From assembly GCA_002298335.1 (NCBI GenBank), contig DBNK01000003.1, positions 24,217 to 88,216 of the forward strand: 64,000 nt of DNA, in the 5' to 3' direction. The notes below the pieces were generated by a model, which made no database searches, had not been told where the DNA came from, and worked only from the letters and a program-made list of their open reading frames with translations. This document shows, piece after piece, positions 55,332 to 64,000 of this stretch (position 1 is its first letter; each line of letters opens with the position of its first letter). Origin of the DNA: Thalassolituus sp. UBA674. GTDB taxonomy: Bacteria > Pseudomonadota > Gammaproteobacteria > Pseudomonadales > Oceanobacteraceae. A program made the translations under genes and the position numbers.

Positions 55332-56484
55332 GTTTGCGTTCCTCCGCAGTCACAGGGGTCCCGACATCAGTGCTGGCTGCAGCCGCAGATTCTGGATCGT
55401 CTTTTTTACCCAGACGCAGCAGCAGAGGTTCGATGTAGCTCTGATAAATACCGGCCAGACCGTTCGGGAAGGCCATCACCACACCGATAAACAGTGCGCC
55501 CATAGCGAACAGCCAGAGTTCCGGGAAGCTTTCGGAAAAACTGGTCTTGGCGAAGTTGACCAGCAGCGTGCCGTAGACCGCACCGAGGATGGACAGACGA
55601 CCGCCCAGGGCACAGAAGATCACCATTTCAATCGATGGCACGATGCCGACGAAAGTGGGCGACATAAAGCCGACCTGCAGGGTGAACATGGCACCACCGA
55701 CGGCGGAGATAGCCGCGGCCAGACAGAAGATAAAGATCTTGAACGACGACACGTCATAACCAGAGAAACGTACGCGTTCTTCACGGTCACGCATGGCGAC
55801 CAGCAGGCGACCCAGTTTGCTCTTGATCACAAAGGCGGCGATGAAGAGACAGATGAACAGCAGCAGAGCATTCACGTAATAGAGGATGTATTTCGCTTCA
55901 TCGGTACGGATATCCCAGCCATGCAGGGTACGCAGGTCGGTAATACCGTTCACACCACCGGTATAACCCTGCTGACCAATGATCAGGATGGTCATGATGG
56001 CCGCGACAGCCTGCGTGATGATGGCGAAGTACACCCCACCCACACGACGCTTGAACATGGCAACCGCAATGATGAAGGCGAAGATGGCCGGTACCAGAAT
56101 CACCGCAAACAGGGTGAAGGTGAAGCTGTGGAAGGGCTCCCAGAACCACGGCAGGGCGGTGAGCTGGTTCCAGTCCATAAAGTCAGGAATACCCGGGGTG
56201 GACTGAATGGCCGTGTTCTCCGGCGACGAGGCCTCAAGTTTCAGGAACATCGCCATGCAGTAACCGCCGAGGCCAAAGAAAATCCCCTGGCCGAGACTGA
56301 GTACGCCGCCGTAACCCCAGCACAGTACGAGGCCGAGGGCGACAAAGGCGTAAGTCAGGTATTTGCCGACTAAGTTGAGGCGGAAAATATCCAGCGACAG
56401 CGGCAGGATCACCAGCAGAAGGATGGCCAGTATCAGCATGTGGCTGTACTGGTTGCGGGCAAAAAATTGGGCAATATTCGACAT
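55324..56484 (-). CDS. urtC: ABC transporter permease UrtC (amide/urea)
   Basis: Inner-membrane permease of the LivM/UrtC family, 386 residues with about nine membrane segments. VALGLVLCWGYGGVLSLGQGIFFGLGGYCMAMFL, with the SLGQG motif, is diagnostic of this family, and MRDREERVRFSGYDVSSFKIFIFCLAAAISAVGGAMFTLQ is the cytoplasmic coupling region. A polar C-terminal tail follows. It overlaps urtD by 8 nt and starts 13 bp after urtB. Confidence 0.93.
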   Translation of the reverse strand: MSNIAQFFARNQYSHMLILAILLLVILPLSLDIFRLNLVGKYLTYAFVALGLVLCWGYGGVLSLGQGIFFGLGGYCMAMFLKLEASSPENTAIQSTPGIPDFMDWNQLTALPWFWEPFHSFTFTLFAVILVPAIFAFIIAVAMFKRRVGGVYFAIITQAVAAIMTILIIGQQGYTGGVNGITDLRTLHGWDIRTDEAKYILYYVNALLLFICLFIAAFVIKSKLGRLLVAMRDREERVRFSGYDVSSFKIFIFCLAAAISAVGGAMFTLQVGFMSPTFVGIVPSIEMVIFCALGGRLSILGAVYGTLLVNFAKTSFSESFPELWLFAMGALFIGVVMAFPNGLAGIYQSYIEPLLLRLGKKDDPESAAAASTDVGTPVTAEERKHA

Positions 56485-56497
56485 AATTTCCGCTTCC

Positions 56498-57424
56498 TCA
56501 GTGGCGAACTTTCAGAGTGAACAGACCCTGTGGACGCAGCATCAGAATGCCGACCACCACAAGCAGGGTGAGGACTTTGGCCATGGAGCCGCTGAGGAAA
56601 AATTCCATCGTCGACTGGGCCTGAGAAATGGTGAAGGCAGACGCCACAGTACCGAGCAGACTGGCCGCGCCACCGAACACCACCACCAGGAAGGTATCGA
56701 CGATGTACAGCTGGCCGGAGGTCGGACCGGTGGAACCGATCATGGTGAAGGCGGAACCGGCGATACCGGCGATACCACAGCCCAGAGCGAAGGTCAGGCG
56801 GTCCACTTTTTCGGTATTGATGCCCACCGCAGCGGCCATCGGACGGTTCTGCACCACAGCGCGGGTCTGCTTACCGAGACGCGATTTCTGCATCATCAGA
56901 GCGACGGCGACGGTGATAACAATGGTCAGGGCCATCACGAACAGGCCGTTGATCGGTACTTCCACCATGTCGGTGATAGCGATGGAACCCATCAGCCAGT
57001 CCGGCAGGGTCACACCCACTTCGCGGGCGCCGAACACAGTACGGTAGAACTGCTGCATGATGAGGCTCAGGCCCCAGGTCGCCAGCAGGGTATCCAGCGG
57101 GCGGTGATACAGGTGCCGTATCATCGCCCATTCGACAAAGGCCCCCAGAGCCCCCGACACGAAAAAGGCCACGATCATGGCGATAAAAAAGTAGCTGGCG
57201 TAAATGCCTGGCAGATATTCAGAAAACAGGTTGGAAATGATGTAGGTCGTGTAAGCACCGAGAATCATAAATTCGCCGTGTGCCATATTGATCACACCCA
57301 TCTGGCCGAAAATAATCGCCAGACCCAGTGCCATCAGAACAAAAACAGAAAACAGAATAAGACCGGCAAAACCCTGCATGGCAAAAATTGAGGTCAGCTC
57401 GGCCGCGGTATAGTCGGCAAACAT
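56498..57424 (-). CDS. urtB: ABC transporter permease UrtB (amide/urea), short form
   Basis: LivH/UrtB-family permease of 308 residues with about eight membrane segments. LALGLAIIFGQMGVINMAHGEFMILGAY contains the N-M-A-H-G motif of the family. RAVVQNRPMAAAVGINTEKVDRLTFALGCGIAGIAG is the coupling loop. Many gammaproteobacterial UrtB proteins carry an extra N-terminal periplasmic region; this one lacks it, like FmdE-type amide permeases (recalled), so substrate may be amides rather than urea. Confidence 0.92.
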   Translation of the reverse strand: MFADYTAAELTSIFAMQGFAGLILFSVFVLMALGLAIIFGQMGVINMAHGEFMILGAYTTYIISNLFSEYLPGIYASYFFIAMIVAFFVSGALGAFVEWAMIRHLYHRPLDTLLATWGLSLIMQQFYRTVFGAREVGVTLPDWLMGSIAITDMVEVPINGLFVMALTIVITVAVALMMQKSRLGKQTRAVVQNRPMAAAVGINTEKVDRLTFALGCGIAGIAGSAFTMIGSTGPTSGQLYIVDTFLVVVFGGAASLLGTVASAFTISQAQSTMEFFLSGSMAKVLTLLVVVGILMLRPQGLFTLKVRH

Positions 57425-57516
57425 AGTTCTTCTCCCCGGTGTGTCAGATGTCCGGTCGCGGCCTGTCCCTCTGTGGGGTTCAGCAGGCCGCTTCCGGGGT
57501 TTTCAGATCGTGCGGT

Positions 57517-57555
57517 GTAAGGCCTGTCTGCTGTTCACTGGCAGGCGGGCCTTAC
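57517..57555 (-). terminator. Intergenic stem-loop between urtA and urtB
   Basis: GTAAGGCC (57517-57524) pairs with GGCCTTAC (57548-57555), with smaller pairs inside, in the 145-bp gap after urtA on the minus strand. Such hairpins after a binding-protein gene often stabilise its mRNA or act as partial terminators, raising the binding protein over the permeases. Confidence 0.5.
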
Positions 57556-57569
57556 GGGTGGGGCCGGTC

Positions 57570-58823
57570 TTACTGGTAACCCTCGGGGAATGGGTTTGGC
57601 TCAATCAGGTCGTCACTTTCGTAGACGATCTTGTACTGGCCATCCGGCTCAGCCAGACCGATACGGGTCTTGGACCAGAGGTGGTGGTTTTCGTGGATAC
57701 GGACATAACCTTCAGGAGCGGTGGTCAGCTCAATACCCGGTGAGGCCGCGCGGACTTTGTCGATATCGAACGAACCGGCTTTCTCAACCGCCGCTTTCCA
57801 CAGCCATGGGCCAAGGTAAGCCGCCTGAGTTACGTCACCGATCACGATGTCATCACCCCAACGCTCTTTGAAGGCTTTCACGAAGGCCTGGTTGTTGTCG
57901 TTCGGCAGAGACTGGAAGTACTTCATGGAGGCGTAGATACCGTCGATGTTCTCACCACCGATACCCAGGATTTCATCCTCGGTCACGGAGATGGTCAGGA
58001 ACAGCGGCTTCTCTTTGGTCATGTCGATACCAGCGGCTTTCAGCTGCTTGTAGAAGGCCACGTTGGAGCCACCCACCACAGAGATGAAGACCACGTCCGG
58101 TTTCTTCAGCTTGATCTTGTTGATCACAGAGTTGAACTGGGTGTGACCCAGCGGATAGTACTCTTCGCCTACGACTTTCAGACCAAGCTTGTCGATATGC
58201 TTACGCGCAATCTTGTTGGAGGTCCGTGGCCAGATATAATCTGAACCCAGCAGGTAGAAGGTTTTGGCACCTTTGGTTTCTTTCGCCCAGTCGATACCTT
58301 CGAGGATCTGCTGGGTGGCTTCCTGACCGGTGTAGATCACGTTCGGTGACTGCTCCAGTCCTTCGTAGAAGGTCGGGTAGTAGAGCATGCCGTTGTACTG
58401 TTCGAACACGGGCAGTACGGCTTTACGTGACGCTGAGGTCCAGCAGCCGAATACAGCAGCGACTTTGTCGTTCACCAGCAGTTTTTTCGATTTCTCCGCG
58501 AAGGTCGGCCAGTCACTGGCACCGTCTTCCTGGATGTATTCGATCTTGCGGCCGAGTACACCGCCCATGGCGTTGATCTGTTCGATCGCCAGTTTTTCAG
58601 CCTGTACTGAGCCGGTTTCACTGATGGCCATTGTGCCGGTGACGGAATGCAGAATGCCGACTTTCACGGTATCGGCGGTGACGGCAAGGCCGGTAGAATT
58701 CGCTTCGTCAGCCATCGCCGGAAGGCTGGCATGAGCAAGCATCATGGCTGCCGGCAGTGCCAGCAGTTGTTTGAGTAAACTGCGGCGCTGGGGAGCCGCG
58801 GACTTGGAAGGTTTTGAAAGCAT
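57570..58823 (-). CDS. urtA: Periplasmic binding protein UrtA (amide/urea)
   Basis: Substrate-binding protein of the importer, 417 residues. The long N-terminus has R-R-S-L-L-K then a hydrophobic stretch (LLALPAAMMLAHASLPAMA), so Tat export is possible. VKVGILHSVTGTMAISETGSVQAEKLAIEQINAMGG and DWPTFAEKSKKLLVNDKVAAVFGCWTSASRKAVLPVFEQYNGMLYYPTFYEGLEQSPNVIYTG are typical of UrtA/AmiC-like type I binding proteins. Related proteins bind urea or short-chain amides; the amidase genes favour amides. First gene of the operon, facing the permease-kinase. Confidence 0.94.
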   Translation of the reverse strand: MLSKPSKSAAPQRRSLLKQLLALPAAMMLAHASLPAMADEANSTGLAVTADTVKVGILHSVTGTMAISETGSVQAEKLAIEQINAMGGVLGRKIEYIQEDGASDWPTFAEKSKKLLVNDKVAAVFGCWTSASRKAVLPVFEQYNGMLYYPTFYEGLEQSPNVIYTGQEATQQILEGIDWAKETKGAKTFYLLGSDYIWPRTSNKIARKHIDKLGLKVVGEEYYPLGHTQFNSVINKIKLKKPDVVFISVVGGSNVAFYKQLKAAGIDMTKEKPLFLTISVTEDEILGIGGENIDGIYASMKYFQSLPNDNNQAFVKAFKERWGDDIVIGDVTQAAYLGPWLWKAAVEKAGSFDIDKVRAASPGIELTTAPEGYVRIHENHHLWSKTRIGLAEPDGQYKIVYESDDLIEPNPFPEGYQ

Positions 58824-58915
58824 GGTCTGGCCTCGCTGGTTGGTGGATGTTGCAGAAGCCTTTACAGAATGCTCAGGAAGGGCCGGAGACTGAATGCGCG
58901 CTTTGTGTCACCCGA

Positions 58916-58933
58916 CTACGTCATTTGACGTAG
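58916..58933. promoter_or_regulatory. Perfect inverted repeat between urtA and the sensor kinase
   Basis: CTACGTCA-TT-TGACGTAG, 8-bp perfect arms, 93 bp from the urtA start and 119 bp before the kinase ATG. It is an excellent candidate binding site for a dimeric regulator, most likely the LuxR-type response regulator encoded downstream. No sigma-54 -24/-12 pair was found here. Confidence 0.6.
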
Positions 58934-58976
58934 AGGGGCTGAGGCAGGGGTTGGTGCTATAGTCGGATTGATCAAT

Positions 58977-58993
58977 TCAGGTGGTACACCTGA
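58977..58993. promoter_or_regulatory. Second inverted repeat at the kinase gene 5' end
   Basis: TCAGGTG-GTA-CACCTGA, 7-bp perfect arms. A TTGATCAA palindrome adjoins it (58967-58974) and TATAGT (58958-58963) may be a -10. The site overlaps a potential GTG start at 58981, which supports the later ATG at 59053. It could be an operator or a leader hairpin. Confidence 0.5.
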
Positions 58994-59052
58994 CAACCAT
59001 GCATGAGCCGTCATGGAATGTCGGGTTACAACTTACAGGCCTTTCCACAGTT

Positions 59053-62434
<3,382 letters not shown>

Positions 62435-62442
<8 letters not shown>

Positions 62443-63346
62443 GACTACACGCGGCAGTATGGTGCTGGTGGTGGATGATGAGGCCGACTCTCTCACCTTT
62501 ATGAACGAAGCACTGAGTGCTGCCGGTTATACCGTGCTGGTGGCCATGGACGGAGACCAGGCACTGGTTATTGCCGAACGTATGCAGCCGGATCTGATCC
62601 TGCTGGATGCCATCATGCCCGGAAAAACCGGGTTTGAATTGTGCGAGCTGCTGAAAGCCTCGCCAGATCTTGAGCCCATTCCGGTGATCTTTCTCACCGG
62701 TCTCAGTGCCAGCGACGACGTCGTACGTGGTCTGAGCTGTGGCGGGGTGGATTTTCTCTCCAAGCCGATCAACCTCGAAGTCATGCTGGCGCGGGTACGG
62801 GTGCATCTGGCCAATGCCCGCAAGGCCCAGAGTGCCCGTAAGGCGCTGGACGATATCGGCCAGCCGGCCTTCAGCTGCTCCCAGCAGGGTGAGCTGCGCT
62901 GGGTAACCAGCAGTGTTCTGCGCGGGCTCTCTGATCGCGGTCTGGAAGAGACGGATCTGGATGCGGCACTGGCGACGAAAGCCTTTGTCGACTGGCTGCG
63001 GCGTGGCCCGCAACGTCATGCCAGCTACCGCCTGCCGGTGGGGGAACAGGAGCTGACGGTGAAACTGCTCGGGCACCCGGCCCCGGATGAATGCCTGCTG
63101 AGACTGGTGCAGCAGGATGAGACGTCGCAGTTAATGGTCCTGCGCCATACCTTCAGCGTCACCGACCGGGAAGCTGAAGTGCTATTCTGGCTGAGCCGGG
63201 GTAAAACCAATCAGGAGATTGCGCAGATACTGTCGGTCAGCCCGCGCACGGTGAACAAGCATCTGGAGCCCATCTTCCGCAAGTTAGGGGTGGAGAACCG
63301 CACCGCAGCCGTGGCGCAGGCGCTGCAGGTGTTATCGGAGCAGTGA
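62435..63346 (+). CDS. LuxR/NarL-family response regulator
   Basis: A 303-residue regulator. The receiver (1-125) has acidic Asp14/Asp15, phospho-acceptor Asp58 (LLDAIMPG), Thr88 and Lys110 (SKPIN). A middle domain of about 100 residues (135-235) is not recognised. The C-terminal LuxR helix-turn-helix is LRHTFSVTDREAEVLFWLSRGKTNQEIAQILSVSPRTVNKHLEPIFRKLGVENRTAAVAQAL. It overlaps the kinase gene by 8 nt, so the two are a pair. Its likely targets are the divergent amide operon and itself, through the inverted repeats at 58.9 kb. Confidence 0.94.
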
Positions 63347-63460
63347 GTCGGTCGGATTGCTTCGCCGTAGCTAGAAACAACGTTATTTTTTCGAAGTGAT
63401 CGTGAAGACGTTTCCGATTCAGAAGCATATGTTTTATTGATGAACTACTCGAACTAAATA

Positions 63461-63479
63461 CCGTCATCCCGCGGGATCC
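63461..63479. repeat. REP-like palindrome, short form
   Basis: CGTCATCCCGCGGGATCCA: the loop of the usual element is missing, leaving the perfect 12-bp palindrome ATCCCGCGGGAT. Confidence 0.8.
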
Positions 63480-63535
63480 ATAAGTAGTCCGCAGCACGGC
63501 TCTCAAAAAACCATGTTTTAATTTCATGATTTTCT

Positions 63536-63564
63536 GGATCCCGCGGTCAAGTCGCGGGATGACG
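63536..63564. repeat. REP-like palindrome, full form
   Basis: GGATCCCGCGG-TCAAG-TCGCGGGATGACG, the same family as 46004-46033 with one stem mismatch. Confidence 0.85.
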
Positions 63565-63891
63565 TTTTTTAAAATTTTAATCTGCTCTCAGTTTTCATGG
63601 TTCTGAAAAATTTTTAAATATCTCGTTATTGCGGCAGCTTCGTTTCAAGAATTGAGGCTCAGTGGCAGTCAACCGATCGCTGATTAATTTATCCGTAACT
63701 GGATTACTTCGCTGTTGCTTGTAATGACGTCTTTTAAAATTTTAATCTGCTCTCAGTTTTCATGAGTTCTGAAAAATTTATAAATATCTCGTCATTGCGG
63801 CAGATTCGTTTCAAGAATTGAGGCTCAGTGGCAGTCAACCGATCGCTGATTAATTTATCCGTAACTGGATTACTTCGCTGTTGCTTGTAAT
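63561..63891. repeat. Tandem duplication of a 165-bp unit with MITE-like ends
   Basis: Copy 1 is 63561-63725 and copy 2 is 63726-63891, about 95% identical, each starting GACGTYTTTTAAAATTTT. Within each unit a segment runs from CTCGTYATTGCGGCAG to TTGCTTGTAATGACG. Its ends are imperfect inverted repeats (CGTCATTGC/GTAATGACG), like small non-autonomous mobile or palindromic elements. No gene is supported. Confidence 0.88.
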
Positions 63892-63973
63892 GACGTTATG
63901 TTTTCGAAGTGATCGTGAAGACGTTTTCGATTCAGAAACATACGTTTTATTGATGAGCTACTCGGAATTAAAC

Positions 63974-64000
63974 ACCGTCATCCCGCGGCTTGACCGCGGG
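63974..64000. repeat. REP-like palindrome at window edge
   Basis: CCGTCATCCCGCGG-CTTGA-CCGCGGG, the reverse orientation of the 46.0-kb copy, cut by the window end. Confidence 0.85.

Larger units (their letters stand above)
63384..63990. repeat. Direct repeat pair (about 90 bp) flanking the right-end repeats
   Basis: The stretch 63384-63474 (TTATTTTTTCGAAGTGATCG ... ACCGTCATCCCGCGG) recurs at 63896-63988 with about ten differences. Both copies end in the REP-like palindrome. Together they bracket the tandem repeat, giving the order B-REP-REP-A-A-B-REP. Confidence 0.85.

Noticed and set aside
55093..56373. Plus-strand frame of about 426 codons opposite urtC/urtD
   Set aside because: His/Asp/Gln/Glu-rich translation typical of the antisense of membrane-protein genes; no motif.
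58824..59000. Sigma-54 promoter for urtA
   Set aside because: No GG-N10-GC pair with acceptable -24/-12 context was found on the minus strand.
63237..63527. Minus-strand frame of 96 codons at the right end
   Set aside because: It spans the response-regulator end and repeats, with no ribosome site or homology.

Overview
The window looks like chromosomal DNA from a free-living, motile, probably marine gammaproteobacterium of the Oceanospirillales/Pseudomonadales type. This rests on recalled family resemblance only: a pepN-DUF2797-DUF1315-rhomboid-phosphoesterase-nadK cluster as in Pseudomonas, an AmiE nearly identical in layout to the Pseudomonas enzyme, chemotaxis receptors, a GGDEF/EAL protein and a DcaP-like porin. 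I see no rRNA, tRNA, transposase, integrase, phage gene or CRISPR array. Most of the window is densely coding.

Layout. 1-4607: a truncated DUF1853 gene diverging from nadK, phosphoesterase, rhomboid, DUF1315 and DUF2797. 4673-9385: pepN, a membrane protein and an AraC regulator. 9714-14568: dnaE and tilS, adjacent without accA. 14580-21302: a copper/silver efflux locus (His/Met-rich secreted protein, cusC, cusB, cusA). 21467-23698: thioesterase-like protein, GST and a GH114-like lipoprotein. 23711-31606: mostly minus-strand genes (chemoreceptor, double PilJ-domain secreted protein, ABC-F protein YbiT, a BigR-like regulator with its DUF2892 partner, an amidotransferase) and a small plus-strand group. 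31803-42447: GGDEF/EAL protein, DEAD-box helicase, second chemoreceptor, porin plus PstS-like protein, flavin reductase, SlyD and a small membrane protein. 42603-45101: leuA diverging from an Lrp-type regulator. 45102-46155: a gene-free kilobase of repeats. 46156-49954: yciH-tadA-MOSC, mltF and a GST.

The most interesting part is 50046-63346. A minus-strand operon urtABCDE-amiE-amiB-fmdA-fmdB combines a branched-chain-type ABC transporter with an aliphatic amidase, a Clp-like AAA ATPase, a formamidase and an FmdB zinc ribbon. It should import short-chain amides (and perhaps urea) and release ammonia. Diverging from it are an NCS1-permease/Cys-cluster/histidine-kinase/receiver fusion and a LuxR-type response regulator, with two perfect inverted repeats between the two transcription units. 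The classical AmiC/AmiR/AmiS control module is absent from the window, so the permease-kinase system is the obvious candidate regulator.

The right end (63347-64000) has no gene. It is a mosaic of tandem and dispersed palindromic repeats, one family of which also occurs near 46.0 kb.
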